This document shows, one piece after another, positions 1 to 6,906 of a stretch of 13,965 nt of DNA. The stretch's first letter is position 1. Every line of letters begins with the position of its first letter. Source of the stretch: DASQDN01 sp035630195 (GTDB lineage Bacteria > Acidobacteriota > Terriglobia > Bryobacterales > Bryobacteraceae); assembly GCA_035630195.1 (NCBI GenBank), contig DASQLD010000263.1, positions 1-13,965 on the forward strand. Direction: 5' to 3'. The translations under genes were made by a program, and so were the position numbers. Below the pieces are notes generated by a model that made no database searches, was not told where the DNA came from, and worked only from the letters and a program-made list of their open reading frames with translations.

Positions 1-318
1 GCCAAACAGTGGCTTCTGCGCCATCCTAGCGTGCATTTTCACTACACGCCCACGCACGCTTCCTGGATGAACATGATCGAGTGCTTTTTCAGCATCCTCA
101 CACGCCAGGCGCTGACCCAGAGCGTCCAACGCTCGAAGAAAGACCTAAAGGATTTCCTCCTTCGATATCTGGACCAGTACAGCCAGAATCCCACTCCGTT
201 CACCTGGACCAAAGGACCCGATCAACTGCAACGTATCATCGAAGCAACCAAAGAATACCAAGCTGCCCATCCCAAACAGCCGAAGCAACGCAAGACTCGC
301 AATACTAAAAAGGAATAA
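1..318 (+). CDS. IS630-family transposase, C-terminal fragment (5' end outside window)
   Basis: The reading frame is open from base 1 to a TAA at 316-318, giving about 105 residues. It contains HYTPTHASWMNMIECFFSIL, which matches the last catalytic block of IS630/Tc1-mariner DDE transposases: the H-T-P-x-x-A-S-W-x-N stretch followed by the final acidic residue (the Glu of NMIE). After it come a helical region, a FTWTKG block that fits the F-x-W motif near the C-terminus of this family, and a Lys/Arg/Gln-rich tail. The enzyme would cut and join the element's ends at TA targets. The first two catalytic Asp residues lie upstream of the window, so intactness cannot be judged. The stop lies 16 bp from the stop of the convergent menG/ubiE gene. 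No terminal inverted repeat can be assigned from one end only. Confidence 0.85.
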   Translation, partial: AKQWLLRHPSVHFHYTPTHASWMNMIECFFSILTRQALTQSVQRSKKDLKDFLLRYLDQYSQNPTPFTWTKGPDQLQRIIEATKEYQAAHPKQPKQRKTRNTKKE

Positions 319-334
319 CTGGACGATGTACTAG

Positions 335-1057
335 TTAAGCAACCCCGACATGCAGCGCGACGATTCCAAAGGTCATCCGCTCGAAACCGACTTCGGTGAA
401 GCCTGCTGACTTCATCTTCTCGGCGAGGCGTTCGGCATCGGGGAACTTGCGGACGGAATCAGGTAGATATGTGTAGGCGTCCGATGCCCCCGAGATCATT
501 CCCCCTACCTTTGACAGGATGTTCTTTGAATAGAAGCTGTAAAGCGCGTTGAAGACAGGATTCGGCGGCTGGGAGAATTCCAGTATCGCGGCGGCGCCTC
601 CGGGCCGCAGAACACGTCTTAGCTCAACCAGTCCCGTTTCGTAGTTCACTAAGTTGCGAAACCCGAATGCGATTGTGATCGCGTCAAGGGACTTGTCCGG
701 CAGCGGCAGATTAAGCGCGTCGGCCTCGAAAATAGGCGAGCCTGCGCCCGCCTTTTGCATCGCTCCGGTCAGCATAGGATGACAGAAATCAGATCCGAAC
801 ACACGCGCGTTGGCCTTGGCTCGCAACGCGAGCATCAGGTCTCCGGTTCCACAGCATAGATCAAGTACCTTGGCGTCTTTACGATCGAGAACCGGCTGTA
901 GTCGCTTCACAGTGCGATTACGCCAGTGACGATCGATATTGAAAGACAGCACATGGTTGAGCAAGTCATACCGCGGGGCGACGCGACCGAACATCTCTCG
1001 AACCCATGCCGCGGCTTCCTGCTCGTTTGCTGCTCCCCGTGGCGTTGCGCCGCTCAT
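335..1057 (-). CDS. ubiE: Demethylmenaquinone / ubiquinone biosynthesis C-methyltransferase
   Basis: 240-residue SAM-dependent methyltransferase that adds the ring C-methyl group in menaquinone (MenG) or ubiquinone (UbiE) synthesis, on membrane-bound substrate. Visible motifs: SAM-binding motif I VLDLCCGTGDL at residues 64-74, AFGFRNL at about 130-136, RRVLRPGG at 147-154, and the family signature YTYLPDSVRKFP at 195-206. The N-terminal region with FGRVAPRYDLLN is also typical. Length fits the family (about 230-250). The ATG overlaps the aroB stop in an ATGA (1054-1057), and no good Shine-Dalgarno is seen, so translation is probably coupled to aroB. Menaquinone is the more likely product if the host is an acidobacterium, but the sequence alone does not separate the two. 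The 3' end abuts the IS630 fragment; the C-terminus (GIVALHVGVA) still looks complete. Confidence 0.93.
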   Translation of the reverse strand: MSGATPRGAANEQEAAAWVREMFGRVAPRYDLLNHVLSFNIDRHWRNRTVKRLQPVLDRKDAKVLDLCCGTGDLMLALRAKANARVFGSDFCHPMLTGAMQKAGAGSPIFEADALNLPLPDKSLDAITIAFGFRNLVNYETGLVELRRVLRPGGAAAILEFSQPPNPVFNALYSFYSKNILSKVGGMISGASDAYTYLPDSVRKFPDAERLAEKMKSAGFTEVGFERMTFGIVALHVGVA

Positions 1058-2127
1058 GCGAGGGCGGCCTGAATCGCGCGAAAGACTTTATCTTCGGGCA
1101 CTCCGGACAGCACGCGCACTTTGCCAATGCGCTCGGGCAAGACGAAGTGGATTTTCCCTTGAATCGTCTTCTTGTCGCTAATCAGCCTCCGTAGCAGGGA
1201 CTCCGCTTGAATTCCCTGCAGACTGGGAATAGGCCCATATAGCGATACCGTCCGTAGGATTGCTTCCCGCGCCGGGGAGGCGAGCAGACCCACGAAAGAC
1301 GCAAGCTCCGTCGCTGCGTTCATGCCGAAGGCTACCGCTTCGCCGTGGAGGAATCGTTGATATTCGGTCTCGGCCTCAAGCGCATGTCCGACAGTGTGAC
1401 CGAAGTTCAGAATGCGGCGGAGATCGCTCTCCTTCTCGTCAGCTGTTACCACCTCGGCTTTGATTCGAACCGATTCAGCGATGATGCGATCGAGGACGTC
1501 GGGATTCTGCGCAAGAACATCGCTCGACCGTTTCTCCAAAAGCTCGAAGAGTTCCGGGCTCGAAATCACACCGTACTTGACGACTTCAAACAGGCCGGCG
1601 CGAAACTCCCGCTCGGGCAGAGAGCGCAAAGCATCGGGGTCGATCAGCACTGCAAGAGGCTGATGAAAGGCGCCAATCAGGTTCTTTCCTGACTTTAAGT
1701 TCACGCCCGTTTTGCCACCAATCGCGGCATCGACTTGCGCTAGCAGCGTGGTTGGGATCTGGATGACGGGAACGCCTCGCATGAAGATTGAGGCGAGAAA
1801 GCCGCCCATGTCATTGACGATGCCGCCGCCACACGCGATGATGACACTGCTACGGTCCGCACCGGCTTCCACCATCTGCTCAGCGAGAGCTTCTACGTGC
1901 GCGAACTTCTTGGTAGATTCGCCGCCCGGAAAGATTAGCGTGTGGAATTCACGCGCCGCCAAGCCCTTCGTTACACGTGGTCCATAAAGCTCCCAGACAT
2001 CTGCAGTAGTGGCGACGAAGATCTTGCCCGCTCGAGGAGGCAGGTACTTCGCGATGTCCGACAACACACCGCGTTCAACGACACAGGGATAGTTTTCCCG
2101 CCCTGTCTGTACTTGAAATGTCGGCAC
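1054..2127 (-). CDS. aroB: 3-dehydroquinate synthase
   Basis: Second step of the shikimate pathway: converts DAHP to 3-dehydroquinate using NAD+ and a divalent metal in the cytoplasm. Family blocks: FPGGESTKK, the dinucleotide-binding glycine stretch ACGGGIVNDMGGF, PTTLLAQVDAAIGGKTGVN, KNLIGAFHQP, EFRAGLFEVVKYG, and the metal-ligand segments NFGHTVGHALE and LHGEAVAFGM. I chose the GTG at 2125-2127 because MPTFQVQTGRENYPCVVERG lines up with the usual AroB N-terminus and gives 357 residues, close to E. coli AroB (362). In-frame ATGs at 2158-2160 and 2185-2187 would add 11 or 20 residues, but both run into divergent nadB. None of the three starts has a convincing Shine-Dalgarno. Its stop overlaps the ubiE/menG start. 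Function is very secure; the start is not. Confidence 0.93.
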   Translation of the reverse strand: MPTFQVQTGRENYPCVVERGVLSDIAKYLPPRAGKIFVATTADVWELYGPRVTKGLAAREFHTLIFPGGESTKKFAHVEALAEQMVEAGADRSSVIIACGGGIVNDMGGFLASIFMRGVPVIQIPTTLLAQVDAAIGGKTGVNLKSGKNLIGAFHQPLAVLIDPDALRSLPEREFRAGLFEVVKYGVISSPELFELLEKRSSDVLAQNPDVLDRIIAESVRIKAEVVTADEKESDLRRILNFGHTVGHALEAETEYQRFLHGEAVAFGMNAATELASFVGLLASPAREAILRTVSLYGPIPSLQGIQAESLLRRLISDKKTIQGKIHFVLPERIGKVRVLSGVPEDKVFRAIQAALA

Positions 2128-2158
2128 ATACCCATTGTTACAGAGAGGGCGTTGTACC

Positions 2159-3712
2159 ATGATCGATATAGACCGCGTACACACCATCGATTGCGATTAC
2201 CTGGTTGTCGGCGCGGGTGTCGCGGGACTTCGCGCAGCCATCGAACTCGCCGAAGCTGGCTCTGTCCTTGTGGTGGCCAAGGATAGCCTCCGTGAATCCT
2301 CATCAGAATACGCTCAGGGTGGGATCGCGGCCGCCCTCAGCGACGACGACGAAGTAGAGCTTCACGAACAGGACACGATGATCGCGGGCGCCGGTCTATG
2401 CGATCGTGAAGCCGTCCGAATCCTGGTCCAGGAAGGACCGGGCGCCATTCAGAGACTGATCGAATGGGGTGTTGAGTTTGACCGGGAAGGCTCGAAATTA
2501 CTCTTCGCGCTGGAAGGGGCGCACAGCCGCAACCGTGTCTTGCATTCGCACGGGGACTCAACCGGACGGGAGATCGCCCGCACGCTGTATCACAAGGCTG
2601 CCTCTCTCGGCAATATTGACTTCCGAAGCTTTTCCTCAATCACCGATCTTCTCGTGCACAACGGGGAAGTCACGGGCGCTGTTGCCTGCGATCGTGAGCA
2701 GCGACGGCAGGTGCGAATTTTTGCGCGTAGCGTTCTTTTGGCTACTGGCGGACTGGGCCGCGTTTTCAAGGAAACAACCAACCCCGATGTCGCTACGGGA
2801 GACGGCATTGCTACCGCGTATCGTGCTGGCGCTGTTATCAGCGACATTGAGTTTGTTCAGTTTCACCCGACGGCGTTGTTCGTTCCGAATGCTCCTCGCT
2901 TTCTTCTAACGGAAGCGCTACGGGGAGAAGGTGGACGTCTACTGAACTCGGCTGGCGAGCCTTTCATGTCGCGATACGACGATCGTGGAGAGCTGGCTCC
3001 GCGCGATATTGTCTCTCGATCCATCGTCGCGGAGATGCGCCGCACGGGTTCACACGTGTACTTGGATCTCACTCACATGGATGCGGCATTCGTCAGGAAA
3101 CGCTTCCCTCGCGTTTACGAGACGTGTCTAAATCACGGCGTCGACATCACCGCCGGTCCAGTTCCGGTGCATCCAGCAGCACACTATGCAATGGGCGGCG
3201 TCCGCACCGATACGGATGGTCGTACGAGCGTGCCTCGGCTGTTCGCGGCAGGCGAAGCTGCGTGTTCGGGCGTGCATGGGGCGAACCGTTTGGCTAGCAA
3301 TTCGCTACTGGAAGGAGTAGTATTCGGGGCGCGCGCCGGCGCCGTCATGCGCGATATGCAAGGCCGGAAATGTGGAGACGGCTCAGCATCGGGACCCGAG
3401 CTGTACCCGGAGGCTACCGAATCTTCGATTCGTGACCTGGCGTGGGAATACTGTGGGATCTCACGAGATACGGCTGGGTTGTCAAAGGCTCTGAAAGCGC
3501 TGGAGGCGATGCCCGAAGCCAGAATCGACCGTCCGGCGCGCGAACACTACGAGTTGCGGAACATCTATGCTGTAGCCACACTAATCGCGCGATGCGCTCT
3601 TGCGCGCGAGGAAAGCCGAGGCGGGCACTACCGAACGGATTTTCCGGAAACACGTTCCGAGTTTCAGAAACATTCGCATGTCAAACGTCTGAGCGATATT
3701 TCTTTCGCATAG
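2159..3712 (+). CDS. nadB: L-aspartate oxidase
   Basis: 517-residue FAD enzyme of the cytoplasm that oxidises L-aspartate to iminoaspartate, the first step of de novo NAD synthesis; NadA would use the product. Motifs: N-terminal FAD-binding LVVGAGVAGLRAA (15-27), SSSEYAQGGIAAAL (47-60), HSRNRVLHSHGDSTGREI (122-139), LLATGGLGRVF (193-203), EFVQFHPTAL (231-240), LRGEGGRLLN (254-263), APRDIVSRSI (280-289) with the active-site Arg, HYAMGGVRTD (342-351) and the C-terminal FAD block AAGEAACSGVHGANRLASNS. A helical C-terminal domain follows. This separates NadB from succinate dehydrogenase/fumarate reductase flavoproteins. Start: ATG 2159 with AGAGAGGG at 2142-2149, 9 nt upstream; an earlier in-frame codon at 2135 lacks this. 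Neither nadA nor nadC is present in the window. Confidence 0.95.
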   Translation: MIDIDRVHTIDCDYLVVGAGVAGLRAAIELAEAGSVLVVAKDSLRESSSEYAQGGIAAALSDDDEVELHEQDTMIAGAGLCDREAVRILVQEGPGAIQRLIEWGVEFDREGSKLLFALEGAHSRNRVLHSHGDSTGREIARTLYHKAASLGNIDFRSFSSITDLLVHNGEVTGAVACDREQRRQVRIFARSVLLATGGLGRVFKETTNPDVATGDGIATAYRAGAVISDIEFVQFHPTALFVPNAPRFLLTEALRGEGGRLLNSAGEPFMSRYDDRGELAPRDIVSRSIVAEMRRTGSHVYLDLTHMDAAFVRKRFPRVYETCLNHGVDITAGPVPVHPAAHYAMGGVRTDTDGRTSVPRLFAAGEAACSGVHGANRLASNSLLEGVVFGARAGAVMRDMQGRKCGDGSASGPELYPEATESSIRDLAWEYCGISRDTAGLSKALKALEAMPEARIDRPAREHYELRNIYAVATLIARCALAREESRGGHYRTDFPETRSEFQKHSHVKRLSDISFA

Positions 3713-3738
3713 CGCTTACAGGCCGGGCAGAAAGCGAT

Positions 3739-3747
3739 TGCTACAAT
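3739..3747 (+). promoter_or_regulatory. Extended -10 promoter element before hslV
   Basis: TGCTACAAT: a TGn extension followed by TACAAT (5 of 6 to the sigma70 -10). No -35 at normal spacing; TTACAG at 3716-3721 would need a 20-bp spacer. Transcription would begin near 3754, only about 8 nt before the hslV ATG and after the GAAGG at 3748-3752 that could serve as Shine-Dalgarno. So either hslV is nearly leaderless from this promoter, or the site is not used and hslV is read from nadB. Confidence 0.35.
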
Positions 3748-3761
3748 GAAGGCGCGTTCAG

Positions 3762-4298
3762 ATGCCTCGTATTCGCTCCACTACAATTCTTTGTGTTCGA
3801 CGTGATGGCAAAGTCGTTATGGCCGGAGACGGTCAGGTGACATTAGGCCACGAGGTTCTGAAAGCCTCCGCAAAAAAGCTGCGCAGGCTCTACAAGGAAC
3901 GTGTGCTTGCAGGATTCGCTGGATCGACAGCGGATGCGTTCTCCCTCTTTGCGCGCTTCGAGGGCAAGCTGGAACAGTACAACGGCAACCTTCCTCGCGC
4001 TGTCGTCGAACTCGCAAAAGATTGGCGCACAGACAAAGTGCTGCGGCACCTTGACGCGCTGTTGCTGGTGGCCGACCTGACAAATACGTTCATCCTCAGT
4101 GGTACGGGTGATGTGATCGAGCCAGACAATGAAGTGGCAGCAATCGGTTCGGGCGGTCCATTCGCAAAGTCGGCGGCAACAGCTCTCATTGAGAATACGA
4201 AATTGTCGGCTCGTGACATCGTTGAGAAATCCATGCAGATCGCCGGCAAGATCTGCATCTATACGAACGAAAGTATAGTGCTGGAGGAGCTTGGATAA
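3762..4298 (+). CDS. hslV: ATP-dependent protease peptidase subunit HslV (ClpQ)
   Basis: 178-residue proteasome-beta-like threonine peptidase; two hexameric rings form the proteolytic chamber capped by HslU. Sequence after residue 6 matches HslV throughout: TTILCVRRDGKVVMAGDGQVTLG, KKLRRLY, GFAGSTADAFSLF, VELAKDWRTDK, AIGSGGPFA and ICIYTNE. The mature catalytic Thr should be Thr7, with Asp23 and Lys39 matching Asp17 and Lys33 of the E. coli mature enzyme. This implies a six-residue propeptide (MPRIRS) removed autocatalytically, where E. coli removes only Met. Start ATG 3762 has GAAGG 9 nt upstream. It follows nadB by 49 bp and precedes hslU by 2 bp, the classic hslVU operon. Confidence 0.96.
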   Translation: MPRIRSTTILCVRRDGKVVMAGDGQVTLGHEVLKASAKKLRRLYKERVLAGFAGSTADAFSLFARFEGKLEQYNGNLPRAVVELAKDWRTDKVLRHLDALLLVADLTNTFILSGTGDVIEPDNEVAAIGSGGPFAKSAATALIENTKLSARDIVEKSMQIAGKICIYTNESIVLEELG

Positions 4299-4300
4299 GT

Positions 4301-5656
4301 ATGGTCATCTATCTCCCCACTCAGTCCCATGAGGACACGCCCGCCCTCGACGAACTTACACCTAGAGAAATTGTTCGCGAGTTGGACAAATACGTCGTTG
4401 GTCAGGCCGATGCCAAGCGCGCAGTTGCGGTAGCCCTTCGCAATCGCGTTCGCCGACAGAAGCTGGAGCCGGAGATGGCTGAGGATGTGATGCCAAAGAA
4501 CATCCTCATGATTGGCCCTACCGGTGTTGGCAAGACTGAGATTGCGCGACGACTGGCCAAACTCGCCAATTCTCCCTTTCTCAAGGTGGAAGCCAGCAAG
4601 TTTACAGAGGTGGGATACGTAGGGCGGGACGTCGAGTCCATGATTCGCGACCTGGTCGACATTTCGATCGACATGGTTCGCGAACAGCGACTCGAGGAAG
4701 TGGCCGAGCGTGCGGAGAGAAACGCGGAGGAGCGCCTGCTCGATTTGCTGATGCCGCCTCAGCCCGAAGCATCAGAATCATCGGATCGATCACGCGAGAA
4801 GATGCGCGAGAAGCTCCGCGCGGGCAAGCTCGACGAGAAGATCGTTGAACTGGATGTCAAAGAGCGCATCCCCACTTTCGAACTGACGTCGAACGGTCTT
4901 GAAGAGATGGACATCAACTTGAAAGATGTTCTTCCGGGGTTATTCGGCAACCGTACGAAGAAGCGCAGTATGCGCGTCAGTGAAGCAATCGAATACTTGA
5001 TCCAAGAAGAAGAGCAGAAACTCATCGACATGGACCAGGTGACGCGTATGGCGCTGGAACGCGTGGAGCGAAGCGGCATCATTTTCCTGGATGAGATAGA
5101 CAAGATCGCCGGCCGGGAAGGTGGCCATGGTCCTGACGTGAGCCGAGAGGGCGTCCAAAGAGACATTCTTCCGATTGTCGAGGGAACTACGGTTAACACG
5201 CGCCACGGTTTTGTCCGTACGGATCACATTCTTTTCATCGCTGCTGGAGCGTTTCACGTTTCAAAGCCTTCGGATTTGATCCCGGAACTGCAAGGGCGCT
5301 TTCCCATTCGCGTCGAGCTGAAATCTTTAACAACTGACGACTTTATTCGCATACTTCGCGAACCGAAGAACGCGTTGATCAAGCAATACGCAGCGCTGCT
5401 CGACACGGAGGGTATCAAGCTGGTCTTCACGGACGATTCGATTCAAGAGATCGCTCGTCTGGCGGCGCAAGTGAACGATGCGAACGAAGATATCGGCGCG
5501 CGTCGATTACATACCATCATGGAGAAACTGCTCGAGGAAATATCTTTCGATGCGCCTGAGATGAAGAAGCGCAACGTTCGAATCGATGCAGCTTACGTGC
5601 GACAGCAGCTCATCGACATCGTTAAGGATCAGGATCTCAGCAAGTACATTCTCTGA
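4301..5656 (+). CDS. hslU: ATP-dependent protease ATPase subunit HslU (ClpY)
   Basis: 451-residue AAA+ unfoldase that recognises, unfolds and feeds substrates into HslV. Seen: LTPREIVRELDKYVVGQ (19-35), Walker A GPTGVGKT (72-79), pore loop GYVG (105-108), a helical I-domain at about 115-245 with a charged linker, Walker B IIFLDEID (260-267), an LQGRFPIRV segment (330-338) containing the arginine-finger region, and sensor-2 GARR (399-402). The C-terminus DLSKYIL matches the hydrophobic tail that inserts into HslV to activate it. Length is near E. coli HslU (443). It starts 2 bp after the hslV stop, with GGAGG at 4283-4287 inside the hslV end. Its TGA overlaps the ATG of the next gene by one base (TGATG). 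Together with hslV it forms a complete protease. Confidence 0.96.
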   Translation: MVIYLPTQSHEDTPALDELTPREIVRELDKYVVGQADAKRAVAVALRNRVRRQKLEPEMAEDVMPKNILMIGPTGVGKTEIARRLAKLANSPFLKVEASKFTEVGYVGRDVESMIRDLVDISIDMVREQRLEEVAERAERNAEERLLDLLMPPQPEASESSDRSREKMREKLRAGKLDEKIVELDVKERIPTFELTSNGLEEMDINLKDVLPGLFGNRTKKRSMRVSEAIEYLIQEEEQKLIDMDQVTRMALERVERSGIIFLDEIDKIAGREGGHGPDVSREGVQRDILPIVEGTTVNTRHGFVRTDHILFIAAGAFHVSKPSDLIPELQGRFPIRVELKSLTTDDFIRILREPKNALIKQYAALLDTEGIKLVFTDDSIQEIARLAAQVNDANEDIGARRLHTIMEKLLEEISFDAPEMKKRNVRIDAAYVRQQLIDIVKDQDLSKYIL

Positions 5657-6555
5657 TGATGCTGTTCTTCCTGCTGGTGACAGCGGCAGTGCTGACCGGA
5701 TGCGGCTACGTCGGTGATCCATTACCTCCGGCTTTAAACATTCCGGTTTCCGTCGAGGATTTGCGCGTGATCCAGCGCGGCGACAAGCTGGTTCTGGAGT
5801 ACACTGCGCCCTCACTCACCACTGAAGCCCTTGTCCTCACACACCTTACCTCAGCGGAAGCTCTTATCGGCGACCGAACTGTCGCCATCGAGACACCGAA
5901 AGTTGGCCAGCCGGCGCATATCGAATTGCCCGCCGGCCAGTGGGCGGGGCGAGACGTTGGTGTCAGTATCAAGTTGTCGGGTCCAAAAGGGCGGCAGTCT
6001 GCCGCGTCAAACGTCGTCACGCTTCGTGTCGTTGAACCTTTGCCATCCCCAGCTGCGGTCAAAGCCCAGCTTCATCCAGAAGGAATACGAGTGAGTTGGA
6101 CCGGTTCCGGCGTCACGGGAGAGAAATACCGCGTAATGCGTGTTCCCGATGCAGCCGCTGTTGTCGACAAATCGGAGTTCATCGATCGGGCGGTCGAACT
6201 TGGCAAGGACTATAGATACTCGGTAGTCGCAGTGGTTGGAGCAGCGGAGAGCCTTCCTAGCTCTGCGTCCGAAACCGTGACGGCACGCGACGCATTCCCA
6301 CCGGCAGTGCCTGTGAATCTAACAGCAATTGCCGGGGTCGGCTCCATTGAACTCGGGTGGGATCGCGGGTTAGACGCGGACCTCAAAAATTACCGCGTTT
6401 ATCGAAACGATCAAGCAATCGGTGATTCCGACGCGCCGTCCTTCAGCGATAGACAGATTAAGACAGGGGAGCGGTATCGCTACACTCTGACAGCCATCGA
6501 TCAAGCGGGGAACGAAAGCGCTCGGTCGGCGATTGTGGAGATTGTTGCTCCGTGA
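5656..6555 (+). CDS. Outer-envelope lipoprotein with fibronectin type III-like domains
   Basis: 299 residues. The first 15 form a short lipoprotein signal peptide ending in the lipobox LTG-Cys16, so the mature protein should be lipid-anchored. The residue after Cys is Gly, not Asp, which fits outer-membrane sorting by the E. coli rule (an assumption here). The mature start CGYVGDPLPP resembles the CGxxGPLxLP start of LptM-like small lipoproteins. Then come about three beta-sandwich repeats: a divergent one (30-125) and two FN3-like ones (128-210, 215-299). They show typical features: PxAVxxLxAxxxxxxIxLxW, YRVYRN, and GxxYxYxLTAxDxAGNES near the end. Specific function unknown; FN3 modules suggest protein or polysaccharide contact. 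The ATG overlaps the hslU stop, with no separate ribosome site, so its translation depends on hslU. Confidence 0.85.
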   Translation: MMLFFLLVTAAVLTGCGYVGDPLPPALNIPVSVEDLRVIQRGDKLVLEYTAPSLTTEALVLTHLTSAEALIGDRTVAIETPKVGQPAHIELPAGQWAGRDVGVSIKLSGPKGRQSAASNVVTLRVVEPLPSPAAVKAQLHPEGIRVSWTGSGVTGEKYRVMRVPDAAAVVDKSEFIDRAVELGKDYRYSVVAVVGAAESLPSSASETVTARDAFPPAVPVNLTAIAGVGSIELGWDRGLDADLKNYRVYRNDQAIGDSDAPSFSDRQIKTGERYRYTLTAIDQAGNESARSAIVEIVAP

Positions 6556-6558
6556 GGA

Positions 6559-6635
6559 TGGTGGGCGCGCAGGGACTCGAACCCCGGACCCCCTCGGTGT
6601 AAACGAGGTGCTCTAACCAACTGAGCTACGCGCCC
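6559..6635 (-). tRNA. tRNA-Val (anticodon UAC)
   Basis: The minus strand folds as a complete cloverleaf. The acceptor GGGCGCG pairs perfectly with CGCGCCC, the D-arm is GCTCAGTTGGTTAGAGC, the anticodon arm is CCTCG-TTTACAC-CGAGG with anticodon TAC at positions 34-36, and the T-arm is CGGGG-TTCGAGT-CCCTG. The discriminator A (6562) is followed by an encoded CCA (6561-6559). It decodes GUA and, by wobble, other GUN valine codons. The 3' end lies 3 bp from the stop codon of the convergent lipoprotein gene, with no terminator visible between them. Confidence 0.97.
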
Positions 6636-6645
6636 GGCAATTCCA

Positions 6646-6654
6646 ACTCTAGCA
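6646..6654 (-). promoter_or_regulatory. Possible extended -10 of the tRNA-Val promoter
   Basis: On the minus strand TGCTAGAGT (TGn plus TAGAGT, 4 of 6 to TATAAT) lies 10 nt upstream of the tRNA 5' end. The hexamer 17 bp further up is TTATTG, a poor -35. Position suits a short tRNA leader, but the match is modest. Confidence 0.35.
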
Positions 6655-6678
6655 CGGCAAATCAGAGACAATAAGCGC

Positions 6679-6864
6679 ATGGAACGAAAGGAACTGAAGG
6701 AAACCGCCCACTCCATGATCGACCAGTTAAGCAATCGCCAACTGGAGGCTATCGTGAAGATCCTCGGATGCTTCACCGGCTACGATGAAAGCGAGTCGGT
6801 TCCCGAGGCCGATGGCGGTGAGGGCATTCCGCCTGCCAACATTTTCGGCAAGTTTTTCTCCTGA
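6679..6864 (+). CDS. Small hypothetical protein (61 aa)
   Basis: Not a family I recognise. Residues 1-33 (for example MIDQLSNRQLEAIVKILGCF) predict one or two amphipathic helices with a hydrophobic heptad pattern, like a short dimerisation segment. Residues 34-50 are acidic and probably unstructured (ESESVPEADGGEG), and the end PPANIFGKFFS is hydrophobic. There is one Cys (31). It starts at ATG 6679 without a clear Shine-Dalgarno and ends 42 bp before the recA ATG on the same strand, so it could be co-transcribed with recA. No canonical LexA box was seen upstream. Support is the clean frame, the plausible amphipathic composition and the position. Conservation in related genomes would decide. 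Confidence 0.5.
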   Translation: MERKELKETAHSMIDQLSNRQLEAIVKILGCFTGYDESESVPEADGGEGIPPANIFGKFFS

Positions 6865-6906
6865 GAATTCCAGACGATCGTCGCCACTCACTCGCAAGAG
6901 GTTTCA

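Noticed and set aside
6681..6693. GAAC-GAAAG-GAAC as an SOS box for recA
   Set aside because: It is a direct repeat with N5 spacing inside the start of the small ORF; known alphaproteobacterial SOS boxes need N7 and Bacillus-type boxes are inverted.
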